NCBI RefSeq assembly: GCF_900114535.1
Contig: NZ_FOTK01000015.1
Coordinates: 62,001 to 126,000 of the forward strand
Length of the DNA: 64,000 bases
Source: Methylobacterium pseudosasicola
GTDB lineage: Bacteria > Pseudomonadota > Alphaproteobacteria > Rhizobiales > Beijerinckiaceae
Reading direction: 5' to 3'
Under the pieces are notes generated by a model that was not told the DNA's origin, did no database searches, and saw only the letters and a program-made list of their open reading frames with translations. The position numbers were made by a program, and so were the translations under genes. Position 1 is the stretch's first letter, and each line of letters opens with the position of its first letter. Below are positions 28,749-38,223 of the stretch, piece after piece.

Positions 28749-30896
28749 ATGGTGATGCTTTCGCGGCTGAGTGCGCGCCTACCGGCGATGACGATCGGGT
28801 TGGCGCTGCTCAGCGCCACCGCGATGGGTGGCTTCAGCTGGTACTCTGCCAAGTCCGGCCTGATCGACGCGGCGAACGAGCGCCTGCAGCTCGCTGCCGC
28901 CGCGCGCCGGGACGGGATCGAGCTGGTGGCGGACCGGATGCAGGCCGATTTCCTCGCTGCGGCGGCGCATCCGCAGATCGTCTCGAACTTCCCCGACCTG
29001 ATCGAGACCCTCGACCCGGCCAAGCCCGACACCGCCGCACTGGTCGAGGCGTTCCGGGCGCCGCCGACCGTCGAGGCGCGGGTCGCGCTCGACGGCACCG
29101 GCATGTACGCGCGCCGGCACGTCAAGGTTCAGGAGGTGGCGCGCAAGCTCGTCGCCCAGGCCGGCTACGCCGACCTGCTGTTCCTCGATGAAGACGGCCG
29201 CATCGTCTACACCACCACCAAGAGCGGCGACTTCGCCAAGTCGGTGGCGGAGGATGGCTTGAAGGGCACGGCGCTGGCGCGCCTTGTCGAGCGGCTCAAA
29301 GCCGCCGACCCGAACTCGGTCCTGTTCGAGGACTTTGCAGCTTATCCGGTGGACGGCGTGCCGGCGGCCTTCATCGGCCGGGCGATGACCAAGCGGGCGA
29401 ACGTCGCCATGGGCACGGCCCAGGCGGCGGAGCGGATCGGCTTCATCGCCATGCGGGTGACGCCGGCTCTGTTCGATCAGGCGCTGGCCAAGCGGACCGG
29501 CCTCGGCGAGACCGGCCAAGTCCTGGCCGCCGGTGCGGATGGACGGCTGCGCAGCAATCCGCCGCTGAGCCCGGCGGTGAAGGCCGGCGACGGCCTCGCC
29601 CCCCTCGGGATCGCGGCGGACAGCCTCAAGGCCGGCGGCACCTTCGATTTCCCGGCCGCGGACGGCCCCCACATGGCGGCAGCCTCTTCGGTCAGCGTTC
29701 TGGGCGCGCCCTGGACCGTGGTGGCGGAGCAGTCGCAGGCCGAGGCGATCCACGCCGTGCAGGCGCTCTCGCGCACCCTGTTCTTGATCGGGCTCTGCGT
29801 CCTCGGGGGAACTGCCCTGCTAGGCATGCTGCTGGCGCGCTCGATCGTGTCGCCGCTCGGTGCGCTCACCCGCGCCCTTAAGGCGCTCGCCGACCGCCAG
29901 GCCCTCACGGATGTGCCGGGCAGCCGGCGCCGGGACGAGATCGGCGACATCGCCCGCGCGGTAGTCACCATCCGCGACGTGTCGCTCCAGGAGGCGGCGC
30001 AGCAGCTCCAGACAACGGAGGCGGCCCGGATGCGTGAGGAGCAGGCCCGCCGGGTCATGCTGCGGGACCTCGCCGACGACTTCGAGCGCTCGGTCGGCGG
30101 TATCGCTGAGGGGCTGAGCCAGGGCGTCGCGGCGCTCCAGGGCGCGTCCGGCACCATGCGGATCGCCGTCGCCGGCACTTCCGAGCGCTCGACCAGCGTC
30201 GCCAGCGCCGCGCGCCAGACCGCCGACAATGTCGACGCCGTCGCGGCCGCCGCCGAGCAGCTCGGCGCCACCGTGCAGGAGATCGGGCGCCAGGTGGAGC
30301 AGGCCGCCGGCATGTCGGCCACGGCCGTCGACGAGGCCAAGCGGGCCGAGGGCACGATGGCGAATCTCGCCGCCGCCGCCACCCGCATCGGCGACGTGGT
30401 CGGGATGGTCTCGACCATCGCCGGCCAGACCAACCTGCTCGCCCTCAACGCCACGATCGAGGCCGCCCGCGCCGGTGAGGCCGGCCGCGGTTTCGCGGTG
30501 GTCGCCGCCGAGGTCAAGGAACTCGCGACTCAGACCAGCCGGGCCACGGAAGAGATCAGCCGTCAGGTGGCGTCGATCCAGTCGGTGACCGGCGGCGTCT
30601 CCGAGGCGATCCAGGGGATCGTGTCTCAGATCGAGGCGATGAACCACGTCTCGACCAGCATCTCGGCCGCCGTCGAGGAGCAGGGCGTCACCACGCAAGA
30701 CATCGTCCGCAGCATGGGGCAGGCCTCGACCGGGACCAGCGGGATGACCAGCGACATCGCCGAGGTCGCCCGGGTCGCCGGCGATGCCGGCCAGGCCGCC
30801 TCTTCGGTGGCGCAGGCCTCGGACGACCTCGCGGCCCAGTCGGAGCGGTTGCGCGCGGAAGTCTTCCAGTTCCTGCAGAACGTCCGGGCGGCCTGA
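28749..30896 (+). CDS. Methyl-accepting chemotaxis protein with large dCache-like sensor
   Basis: A 715-residue receptor: TM1 at about residues 15-33, a periplasmic domain of about 300 residues with PAS/Cache-like strands ([17 protein letters not shown] and [15 protein letters not shown]), TM2 near 339-360 ([19 protein letters not shown]), HAMP, then the MA domain with tip [20 protein letters not shown]. dCache sensors bind amino acids, organic acids or other small molecules directly; the ligand is not predictable here. It is unrelated in sensor type to the tandem pair. It ends NVRAA without the CheR pentapeptide. Confidence 0.95.
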   Translation: MVMLSRLSARLPAMTIGLALLSATAMGGFSWYSAKSGLIDAANERLQLAAAARRDGIELVADRMQADFLAAAAHPQIVSNFPDLIETLDPAKPDTAALVEAFRAPPTVEARVALDGTGMYARRHVKVQEVARKLVAQAGYADLLFLDEDGRIVYTTTKSGDFAKSVAEDGLKGTALARLVERLKAADPNSVLFEDFAAYPVDGVPAAFIGRAMTKRANVAMGTAQAAERIGFIAMRVTPALFDQALAKRTGLGETGQVLAAGADGRLRSNPPLSPAVKAGDGLAPLGIAADSLKAGGTFDFPAADGPHMAAASSVSVLGAPWTVVAEQSQAEAIHAVQALSRTLFLIGLCVLGGTALLGMLLARSIVSPLGALTRALKALADRQALTDVPGSRRRDEIGDIARAVVTIRDVSLQEAAQQLQTTEAARMREEQARRVMLRDLADDFERSVGGIAEGLSQGVAALQGASGTMRIAVAGTSERSTSVASAARQTADNVDAVAAAAEQLGATVQEIGRQVEQAAGMSATAVDEAKRAEGTMANLAAAATRIGDVVGMVSTIAGQTNLLALNATIEAARAGEAGRGFAVVAAEVKELATQTSRATEEISRQVASIQSVTGGVSEAIQGIVSQIEAMNHVSTSISAAVEEQGVTTQDIVRSMGQASTGTSGMTSDIAEVARVAGDAGQAASSVAQASDDLAAQSERLRAEVFQFLQNVRAA

Positions 30897-30912
30897 TCCG
30901 ACCCGTAAATCT

Positions 30913-30945
30913 CCGGCCCGGACGGTCTCAGGCCGCCCGGGCCGG
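30913..30945. terminator. Hairpin between convergent chemoreceptor and kinase genes
   Basis: CCGGCCCGGACGG and CCGCCCGGGCCGG form a 13-bp stem with one mismatch and a 7-base loop. It starts 17 bases after the receptor stop and runs into the 3' end of the convergent histidine kinase gene. No T-run; a shared, weak terminator at best. Confidence 0.4.
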
Positions 30946-32349
30946 CAGCGGCGACGCCGATTGCGCCGTCCGCCCCGCATAGACCTGCGCGGCCAGGGGC
31001 AATTCGATGGCGGCGCAGAGGCCGCCCTCGCGCCGGTTCTCCAGGATCAGCCGCCCGTTATGCGCCTCGACGATCGCCAGCACGATCGACAGACCAAGGC
31101 CGAAGCCGCTGGCCTCGTTGAGGTTGCGGGCGCGGTCGCCGCGCACGAAGGGCTGCAGCATCGCGTCGCGCTCCGAATCGGGGATGCCCGGTCCCTGATC
31201 GAGCACGCAGACCCGGATGCCCCGCTCGGAGGTCTCCATCTGGACCTCCGCCTGTCCGCCATACTTGACGGCGTTGTCCACCAGATTGGTGATCGCCCGC
31301 TGCAACTCCTCCGGCCGGCCCTGCACCAGGACATGGCGGCTGCGCCCGACGCTCACCGGCGCGCCGAAATCCGAGAAGTCGTCGCAGACCGTCTGCACCA
31401 CCGAGGCGAGGTCCACGAGGCCGAGGCTGCCGGCATCGCGGGTCTGTCCGTCCCGGACGAAGGAGAGCGCCGCCTCGACCAGCCCGTTCATCTGCTCCAG
31501 GTCGCGCAGGGTGGCGGTGCGGGCGTGCTCGTCCTCGATGAACTCGGCGCGCAGGCGCAGCCGGGTGATCGGGGTGCGCAGGTCGTGGCTGATCGCGGCC
31601 AGCATCTGGGTGCGGTCGTCGATCAGGCGGCGCACGCGCGCCCGCATCCGGTCGAGCGCCCGGGAGACGGCGATCACTTCCCGGGGTCCCGCCTCCGGCA
31701 GGGCGACGTGGTCGTCCCGGGTGCCGAAGGCCTCGGCGGCGCCCGCCAGCCGCGCCAGCGGTGCCGTGAGTGCCCGGGTCGCCCAGACGCAGAGCAGCGC
31801 CAGGGTCAGCGCCAGGAACACCACGGTGAAGATCAGCGCGCCCTGCCGGGGCGGGCGCAGGGGGCCGTTCGGCAGCGTGGCCTGGAGGGCCGCCCCATTG
31901 GGCGTGACCACCCCGATATGCAGTAACCCGTCCGCCTGCTCCTGCCCCGAAGCGGGGGTGGACAGATCGACGACCGTCAGAGGCCGGCCGGCACCGACAC
32001 GCAGGCGGTTGATCACCGGCAGATTGGGGACGGGCGCCGTGTTCTGCGGCACCGCCCCATCCCAGGCCTCGACCCGGATCAGCGGCAGGCTGCGCCCGCT
32101 CGCCAGCAAGGCCGGCCGCGCGGCCGGGTCCGCCTCGTCGAGGAGTCGGACCAGCGTGGACAGCCGGCCTGCGGCGACGCCCGGCAGCGTGTCCGGGTTC
32201 TGCGGTTCGTGGAGGATCAGGAACGCCGCGGTGGCGACCACATGCGCCACCGCAATCCCGGCCACGACCAGCAGGGCGATCTGGCCCGCGATGCTCTGCG
32301 GGCGCAGCCGGGTGCGCAGGCGTCCGATGGCCCTCGGAAGCGCGCTCAT
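30928..32349 (-). CDS. Two-component sensor histidine kinase
   Basis: A 473-residue kinase with TM1 near residues 21-44 (IALLVVAGIAVAHVVATAAF), a periplasmic domain of about 130 residues, TM2 near 180 (IFTVVFLALTLALLCVWAT) and HAMP. HisKA follows with the phospho-acceptor His in [16 protein letters not shown] (about residue 254), then HATPase_c (NLVDNAVKYG, DQGPGIPD, GFGLGLSIV). The layout resembles EnvZ-like kinases. Its ATG overlaps the response-regulator stop (ATGA), so the pair is coupled. Stimulus unknown. Much of the frame extends upstream inside the regulator gene but is not used. Confidence 0.93.
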   Translation of the reverse strand: MSALPRAIGRLRTRLRPQSIAGQIALLVVAGIAVAHVVATAAFLILHEPQNPDTLPGVAAGRLSTLVRLLDEADPAARPALLASGRSLPLIRVEAWDGAVPQNTAPVPNLPVINRLRVGAGRPLTVVDLSTPASGQEQADGLLHIGVVTPNGAALQATLPNGPLRPPRQGALIFTVVFLALTLALLCVWATRALTAPLARLAGAAEAFGTRDDHVALPEAGPREVIAVSRALDRMRARVRRLIDDRTQMLAAISHDLRTPITRLRLRAEFIEDEHARTATLRDLEQMNGLVEAALSFVRDGQTRDAGSLGLVDLASVVQTVCDDFSDFGAPVSVGRSRHVLVQGRPEELQRAITNLVDNAVKYGGQAEVQMETSERGIRVCVLDQGPGIPDSERDAMLQPFVRGDRARNLNEASGFGLGLSIVLAIVEAHNGRLILENRREGGLCAAIELPLAAQVYAGRTAQSASPLPARAA

Positions 32350-33101
32350 GACCGGGTCACTTCGGGGGTGAACAGGTAGCCGCCCGAGCGGATCGTGCGG
32401 ATGAATTCGGGGTTGCGCGTATCGCGCTCGATCTTCTGGCGGATACGCGAGATCAGCACGTCGATGCTGCGCTCGAACGGCCCGGCCGCGCGGCCCTGGG
32501 TGAGGTCGAGGAGCTGGTCCCGCGACAGCACGCGGCCCGGCCGCAGGCAGAGCGCGTGCAGCAGGTCGAACTCCGCCCCGGTGACGGCGATGCGGGCGCC
32601 CTCCGGCGACAGCACCTGCCGCAGCGACACGTCCAGCGTCCAGCCGGAGAAGTGCAGGCGCCGGCGCTCGTCCAAATCCGGCGCTTCGGCGGCGACCCGG
32701 CGCAGGATCGCCCGGATCCGGGCCAGGAGTTCCCGCGGGTTGAACGGCTTGGCGAGGTAATCGTCCGCGCCCAGTTCGAGCCCGAGGATGCGGTCCACCT
32801 CCTCGGACTTCGCGGTCAGCATCAGGATCGGGATCTGCGAGGCGCCGCGCAGGCGCCGGCACAGGCTGAGCCCGTCCTCGCCCGGGAGCATCAGGTCGAG
32901 GACGATCAGGTCGATGCGCGATTCCGCCAGCGCCCGGTCCATCTCGATGCCGTCGCCCGCCAGCGTCACACGGCAATCGTTGCCGCGCAGGTAGCGGGCG
33001 ACGAGGGCCGAGATCTCCCGGTCGTCCTCGACCACGAGGATGTGGGGTGTGGCGGGTGCGTTCATCGCGAGGGAATCGGCGAGCGGATCAGCGAGCGTCA
33101 T
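32346..33101 (-). CDS. OmpR/PhoB-family response regulator
   Basis: A 251-residue regulator with a receiver domain (acidic pocket VVEDDRE, phospho-acceptor Asp69 in IVLDLMLPGEDG, Lys in DYLAKPFNP) and a C-terminal winged helix (VTGAEFDLLHALCLRPGRVL). It should be phosphorylated by the kinase encoded immediately downstream with a 4-base overlap. Start is either the ATG at 33101 or 33065; neither has a strong Shine-Dalgarno. Targets are unknown; the nearest divergent gene is an acyl-CoA dehydrogenase. Confidence 0.94.
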   Translation of the reverse strand: MTLADPLADSLAMNAPATPHILVVEDDREISALVARYLRGNDCRVTLAGDGIEMDRALAESRIDLIVLDLMLPGEDGLSLCRRLRGASQIPILMLTAKSEEVDRILGLELGADDYLAKPFNPRELLARIRAILRRVAAEAPDLDERRRLHFSGWTLDVSLRQVLSPEGARIAVTGAEFDLLHALCLRPGRVLSRDQLLDLTQGRAAGPFERSIDVLISRIRQKIERDTRNPEFIRTIRSGGYLFTPEVTRS

Positions 33102-33217
33102 CAGGTTATTATGCGCCGAAGCCGCCGTTATTCGAAGATGCGCGCGGGAACCATTTTGTAAGCGCGTGTTTCCAGCTCAGCCGTACATGCGGCGGCGATG
33201 GAAACGCGGGGGAGACC

Positions 33218-34459
33218 ATGACCAAGGCGGCCAAGCCGGATCCGATCGTGCCGAAGCCGCCCGAACTGGCCTCGCCGTGGCACACGCCTGCGCGAGCCGC
33301 GCTCCAGGCCGAGGCCCGTGATTTCGCCCGCGACACGGTGCTGCCGCTGGCCGACGAACTCGATCCGCAAAAGGCCGAGATGCCTAGGTCGCTGATCGAC
33401 GCCATGGCCGAGAAGGGCTGGTTCGGCATCACGATCCCGGAGGCGCAGGGCGGCCTGGGACTTGGCGTCTTCGAATACTGCCTCGTCTCGGAGGAACTGG
33501 CTCGGGCCTGGCTGTCGGTGGGCAGCATCCTGGCCCGCGGCCAGGGGCTTGGCACCCAGACCCTCGACCCGGAGCGCCGGGCCGACCTGCTGCGGCGCTC
33601 GGCCAAGGGTGCCTGGATCGGCTCGATCTCCCTGTCCGAGCCCAATGCCGGCTCCGACCTCGCCGGGGTGCAGACCCGGGCGGTGCGGGACGGCGACGAC
33701 TGGGTCCTCACGGGCACCAAGCGCTGGGCGGGCTTCGCCAAGGGTGCCGACTTCGTCGAGGTCCTGGCCCGCACACGCGATCCGGAGCCCGGCGAATCGC
33801 GTTCGGCCGGCCTGGAGCCGTTCCTGGTGGTGAAGGACCGGGACAGCTTCCCGCCCGGCATGACCGGCCGGGTTATCGACAAGATCGGCTATCACGGCTT
33901 CCAGACCTTCGAGCTCGTCCTCGACGGTGTGCGCGTGCCCGAGAGCGACCGGCTCACCGGCCTCTACGGCGACCAGGGGGCGGATGCGGATTCCGGTGGC
34001 TTCGCCTCGGTCCAGCGCGGGCTCAACATCGCCCGGGTCCACACGGCGGCGCGCGCGGTCGGCGTGGCGCGGGCGGCCGTGGAGGATACCCAGGCCTACC
34101 TGCAGGAGCGGGTCCAGTTCGGCCACCCGATCGGCGACTTCCAGGCCCTGCGCTTCGCGCTCGCCGACATGGCCGCCGAGGTCGCCCAGGCGCGGGCGTT
34201 CTGGCATCAGGTCGCCCATCTCCTCGATCAGGGCGAGGCAGCCGAGAGCGAATCCGCCATGGTGAAGCTCTTGGCCACCGAGATGGCCGTGCGGGTCACC
34301 AACCAGGCGATGCAGCTCCATGGCGGCAACGGCTACACCACCGAGCGCCGGGTCGAGCGCTATTGGCGCGACGCGCGCCTGACCACGATCTTCGAGGGGA
34401 CGAGCGAGATCCAGCGGCGGATCATCAGCGACCGGATGCTGCCGCGCCCCGTGGCCTGA
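33218..34459 (+). CDS. Acyl-CoA dehydrogenase
   Basis: A 413-residue acyl-CoA dehydrogenase. It should oxidise an acyl-CoA to the trans-2-enoyl-CoA using FAD, passing electrons to ETF. Motifs: an N-terminal helical domain with GITIPEAQGGLGLG, the FAD/substrate strand signature SLSEPNAGSDLAG (near 144-156), QLHGGNGYTTERRVERYWRD and the catalytic Glu in TIFEGTSEIQRR (about residue 393). The ATG at 33218 follows GGGGGAG. The extra upstream frame has no similarity to the family. Which acyl-CoA it uses (straight, branched or ethylmalonyl-pathway type) cannot be settled. Confidence 0.93.
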   Translation: MTKAAKPDPIVPKPPELASPWHTPARAALQAEARDFARDTVLPLADELDPQKAEMPRSLIDAMAEKGWFGITIPEAQGGLGLGVFEYCLVSEELARAWLSVGSILARGQGLGTQTLDPERRADLLRRSAKGAWIGSISLSEPNAGSDLAGVQTRAVRDGDDWVLTGTKRWAGFAKGADFVEVLARTRDPEPGESRSAGLEPFLVVKDRDSFPPGMTGRVIDKIGYHGFQTFELVLDGVRVPESDRLTGLYGDQGADADSGGFASVQRGLNIARVHTAARAVGVARAAVEDTQAYLQERVQFGHPIGDFQALRFALADMAAEVAQARAFWHQVAHLLDQGEAAESESAMVKLLATEMAVRVTNQAMQLHGGNGYTTERRVERYWRDARLTTIFEGTSEIQRRIISDRMLPRPVA

Positions 34460-34574
34460 TCACGCGCCCGTGCGGCGAATCGTCGAGCCGGACTCCCCGC
34501 CCCGTCCGGTCCGGCTACCTCACCGGGATCTCTCTTGCGCCGCAGCATCGGCGCAGCCGCCATTCGGAAGCCCC

Positions 34575-36431
34575 GTGTCAAAGCCCATCAGCGATTACGC
34601 CCTCATCGGTGATACCCATTCCTGCGCCCTGATCGCCCGGGACGGCTCGATCGACTGGCTGTGCTGGCCGCGCCACGACTCGCCGGCGCTGTTCCTGAAG
34701 CTCCTGGATGACGACAAGGGCGGCGCGTGCAGCCTCGCCTTCGACGGGCTGGAAGCCACCGCGCGTCGCTACCTGCCCGACACCAACATCCTGGAGACCA
34801 CCTTCACCACCGCCACAGGGCGCGCCCGGCTGCTCGACGTCATGCCGGTCAACCCGCCGAGCCCTGAACCCGACGAGGGCCCGGATGGCGAGGGCGAGAG
34901 CCGGCTGATCCGGTTGCTCACCTGCGAGAGCGGGGAGATCACCGGCCGGTTCGTGGTGCGCCCGACCTTCGATTATGCCCGCCGCCCCTGCACGCCGATC
35001 GTGGAAGGGAGGTCCGTCCTGTTCGAGGCCGGGGATTGGCGCGTGCGCGTCAACGCCTTCCCGCAGCCGGACCTGGCGGGCGACGAAGCGGAAGTCCGGT
35101 TCAGCCTCGCCGCGGGCGAGACCGCCTACCTGGTCCTGACCCATGGCGAGGACAACGAGGACGCCTGCATCGACGATTTCGCCGGCGCCCAGCGCCGCCT
35201 GGAGACCACCACCGAATATTGGCGCCGCTGGAGCGCCCGCAGCTCCTATCGGGGCGCCTACCGGGACGTGGTGATGCGCTCGGCCCTGTGCCTGAAGCTT
35301 CTCACCTACTCCCCCACGGGCGGCATCGTGGCGGCCGCCACGGCAGGGCTGCCCGAGGCGGTCCCCGGCGACCGCAACTACGATTACCGCTTCACCTGGA
35401 TGCGCGACGCCGCCTTCACGGTCACCGCCTTCGTGATGCTGGGCTATGTCCGCGAGGCGGCGGAGTTCCTGCGCTTCCTGCGCGAGCGGGACGGGTCCTA
35501 CGGGCGCGACACCAAGCTGATGTACGGCATCAGCGACGGCATGCCCTCGGAGGAAGTGCTGGACCACCTCGCCGGCTGGGACGGCGTCGGCCCGGTGGTG
35601 ATCGGCAATCTCGCCGAGGCGCAGGATCAGCACGATATCTACGGCGAGTTGCTGCGGGCGCTCTGCGTGTTCCTGGAGGCTGTGGATTACGACCCGCCCG
35701 AGAAGGTCAACGACCGCTTGCCCGAAGTGCTCGACAACCTCACCGCCCGGGCGATTCGCCACCGGCACGACGCCGATAATGGCATCTGGGAATTGCGGAC
35801 CGGGCCGCGCCACCAGGTCCACACCAAAGCGATGATCTGGGTGGCGCTGACCGACGCCGCCCGGATCGGCCGCAACATCAAAGGCGTCCCCGCGGAGAAG
35901 ATCGCCGCGTGGGAGCGGATCGCCGCCGAGGTCCGGGCGGAATATCTGGATAGGGGCTGGAACCCGGAGAAGCAGGCCTATACCGGCGCCTACGACTCGC
36001 ATCACCTCGACGCGGCCGTGCTGCGCGTCGCCCTATTCGGGGCCCTGGACCCGTCCGACTCGCGCACCCGCTCCACCCTCGCGGCGATCGAGCGGGAACT
36101 CGGCGACGGCGACCTGATCTACCGCTACCGGATGGATGACGGCCTGAAGGGCGACGAGGGCACGTTCACGGCCTGCGCGTTCTGGCGGGTCGGCTGTCTC
36201 GCACTCGACGGGCGCACCCGGGAGGCCAAGGACGCGTTCGAGCGACTGATCGCCCGAGGCAACGATCTCGGGCTATTCGCCGAGGAGATCGACGCCGCCA
36301 CCGGCGAGCAGCGCGGGAACATGCCCCAGGGCTTTTCCCATATGGCGCTGATCAACGCGGCCTTGCGGCTGGAGGACAGCATCGAGCGGTTTGGTTTGGT
36401 GGATGCGATGGAGCAGCGGGCGGCGGAATAG
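34575..36431 (+). CDS. Glycoside hydrolase family 15 protein (glucoamylase/trehalase-like)
   Basis: A 618-residue GH15 enzyme with the usual N-terminal beta-sandwich and C-terminal (alpha/alpha)6 barrel. Signatures: GDTHSCALIARDGSIDWLCW at the N-terminus, NYDYRFTWMRDAAFT, then GNLAEAQDQHDIYGELL and the catalytic-acid segment NGIWELRTGP. Members hydrolyse alpha-glucosidic bonds in trehalose, glucans or maltodextrins; cytoplasmic, with no signal peptide here. GTG at 34575 is chosen with GGAAG 4 nt upstream; an earlier GTG at 34470 would add 35 poorly conserved residues. It follows the acyl-CoA dehydrogenase by about 115 bases but is functionally unrelated. Confidence 0.92.
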   Translation: MSKPISDYALIGDTHSCALIARDGSIDWLCWPRHDSPALFLKLLDDDKGGACSLAFDGLEATARRYLPDTNILETTFTTATGRARLLDVMPVNPPSPEPDEGPDGEGESRLIRLLTCESGEITGRFVVRPTFDYARRPCTPIVEGRSVLFEAGDWRVRVNAFPQPDLAGDEAEVRFSLAAGETAYLVLTHGEDNEDACIDDFAGAQRRLETTTEYWRRWSARSSYRGAYRDVVMRSALCLKLLTYSPTGGIVAAATAGLPEAVPGDRNYDYRFTWMRDAAFTVTAFVMLGYVREAAEFLRFLRERDGSYGRDTKLMYGISDGMPSEEVLDHLAGWDGVGPVVIGNLAEAQDQHDIYGELLRALCVFLEAVDYDPPEKVNDRLPEVLDNLTARAIRHRHDADNGIWELRTGPRHQVHTKAMIWVALTDAARIGRNIKGVPAEKIAAWERIAAEVRAEYLDRGWNPEKQAYTGAYDSHHLDAAVLRVALFGALDPSDSRTRSTLAAIERELGDGDLIYRYRMDDGLKGDEGTFTACAFWRVGCLALDGRTREAKDAFERLIARGNDLGLFAEEIDAATGEQRGNMPQGFSHMALINAALRLEDSIERFGLVDAMEQRAAE

Positions 36432-36526
36432 GCCGTTTTTCGGACGCACCCGCCGCCCCGTCTGCGCCGAGGGGCTTCCAATCCGCCCAACGGCCTGGAC
36501 GTCAGAGGGATGCGGAAGCTTCTATA

Positions 36527-36642
36527 CCGTCATTCCGGGGCGCCGCAGGCGAGCCCGGAATCCAGAGCCGCCGACGGCATAAGGCTATGCGACACCTGTG
36601 TTTCTGGATTCCGGGCTCCGCTTCGCGGCCCCGGAATGACGG
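36527..36642. repeat. Intergenic palindromic repeat ending CCGTCATTCC/GGAATGACGG
   Basis: The outer ends CCGTCATTCCGGGGCGC and GCGGCCCCGGAATGACGG are reverse complements, and an inner pair (GAGCCCGGAATCCAGA with TCTGGATTCCGGGCTC) extends the symmetry around a 30-base loop. The element lies between convergent genes. It resembles REP/BIME-like units common in Rhizobiales. The same terminal pattern appears at 63004-63097. Confidence 0.75.
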
Positions 36643-36681
36643 AGCGGGTTGTGTAGACCAGCGCTCGGTTTCTGGCCGAGG

Positions 36682-38223
36682 TCAGGCCGCGATCCGGATC
36701 GCCTCGTCCGATCCCGTATCCGCGGTGTCGCGGCTGGCGCGGAACTGGTCCAGCAGGTCGGCACCGAGCCCGTCGAGGACTTCCTGCATGGCGGCCTGAA
36801 CCTCCGGATCCTCTTCCTTCGGCTCCGTGCGGTACCAGGCGAGGATCTGTTCGGGCAGCGCGTCGAGGATCGCGCCGATCGGGTTGGGCAGCTCGGGCGT
36901 CGCCGGCTCGGACTCCGTTTCCGCGACGATCGCAACTTCGACCACCACCGGATCGCCGCTCTCGACCGGCACGACCGCGACGGGTTCGACAACGCTCACC
37001 GGCTCGAACGCGGTGCGCCGCTGAATTTCCAGGGCGGTCCGCCAAGCGGCATCCGCGGCCGCGGCTTCGCGGCGGGCGGCTTCCCGGGTCATGGCTTCGG
37101 CCGCGACGGCGCGGGCGACTTCGCGGGCCTCGTCCCGGGCGGCCTCGGCCTCGTAGCGGTTCAGCAGGGCGACCACCGCGTGCATCTCCGGCGCCGGCAG
37201 ATCGGTGCAGGCGTCGATGGCGGATTCGATCATCCGGCGCGACAGGCCGGTGCCGCGCAGACCGCTCGGTCCGGCGGCGGCTTGACGGGCGGCGAGCGCC
37301 GCCTGCATCGCCGGCAGCAGCGCGTCCGGAAGCCCGGCCTTCCGGTGCAACTCGGCGAAGGACCGCGGATCCCGCATGGCCCGGGCGATCCCGGCATGAT
37401 CCTGGCCCGACAGATCGGCCAGCGCCGCCTGCACGAAGTCGGTCCGGCCTGAAAGCACGGCCCGCAGGATCAGGCCGGCGGTGAGCTGGCGGGCCGTGCG
37501 CAGATGCGTCACGAGGCGCGCCACCCCGGCGGCGCCGGACTGCTCGCAGGCCTCCAGGGCCACGCGCTCGCCCGCCTCGCGCCGCATCCGGTCGCAACGC
37601 TCGTTGCCGAGCCAGCCGCGGTCGGTGACGAACAGCGACAGCGCCTCGGCCACCGCGAGGCCGATGGCGTAGCGCACCTTCGGCGGCAGGTCGGAGCGGC
37701 GCAACAACGCCTCGCGGAGAGCGGCCTCGTCGCCCCGGCGCTCGATCATGCGCAGCATCCGGCCGGCGGTGATTTTTGCTGTCGGATTTCCGGCGAGCAC
37801 GACCAGGGTATCCAGCTCGCCGATCTCGGCCAGCGCCCCCGAGACTGCGTGCGAGAGATGATGGCGGGCGGCGATCACCGCCCGGGTGGCCTCGTCGCCG
37901 AGAGCCGCGGCATCGACCAGATCCGCATCGGTCAGAACCGGCGAGCGCGCCAGGACCAAGCGCGCTACTTCGGGCACGTCGCAGGACAGAGCGACCACCA
38001 GGGGCCGGGGCGTCCGCGCGGAGGCCGCGCAGGTCTCGGCGAGCGCCCGGCGGACCACCGGCGACGGGTCGTCCAGCAGCGACAGCAGCGCGGTCTTGGC
38101 CTCCCAGGCCTCGTCGGCGGAGAGGTCGCCGTAGAGGTACGCCCGCGCTAGCGCCGTCGTGGCTTCGGCCCGGCGGCCGGCCGAGGCGTTCTGGGTCCAG
38201 GCCAGGAACTCGCGGATGATCAT
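36682..38223 (-). CDS. DUF2336 domain protein
   Basis: A 513-residue protein matching the alphaproteobacterial DUF2336 family: an all-helical N-terminus with HEAT-like repeats (DDPSPVVRRALAETCAAS, DVPEVARLVLARSPVLTDAD) and a Glu/Ala-rich helical region near residues 370-410. The C-terminus has an acidic tail ending TGSDEAIRIAA. Biochemical function is not established for the family. It overlaps the upstream lytic transglycosylase gene by 4 bases (ATGA), so the two form a unit. No membrane span or signal. Confidence 0.88.
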   Translation of the reverse strand: MIIREFLAWTQNASAGRRAEATTALARAYLYGDLSADEAWEAKTALLSLLDDPSPVVRRALAETCAASARTPRPLVVALSCDVPEVARLVLARSPVLTDADLVDAAALGDEATRAVIAARHHLSHAVSGALAEIGELDTLVVLAGNPTAKITAGRMLRMIERRGDEAALREALLRRSDLPPKVRYAIGLAVAEALSLFVTDRGWLGNERCDRMRREAGERVALEACEQSGAAGVARLVTHLRTARQLTAGLILRAVLSGRTDFVQAALADLSGQDHAGIARAMRDPRSFAELHRKAGLPDALLPAMQAALAARQAAAGPSGLRGTGLSRRMIESAIDACTDLPAPEMHAVVALLNRYEAEAARDEAREVARAVAAEAMTREAARREAAAADAAWRTALEIQRRTAFEPVSVVEPVAVVPVESGDPVVVEVAIVAETESEPATPELPNPIGAILDALPEQILAWYRTEPKEEDPEVQAAMQEVLDGLGADLLDQFRASRDTADTGSDEAIRIAA

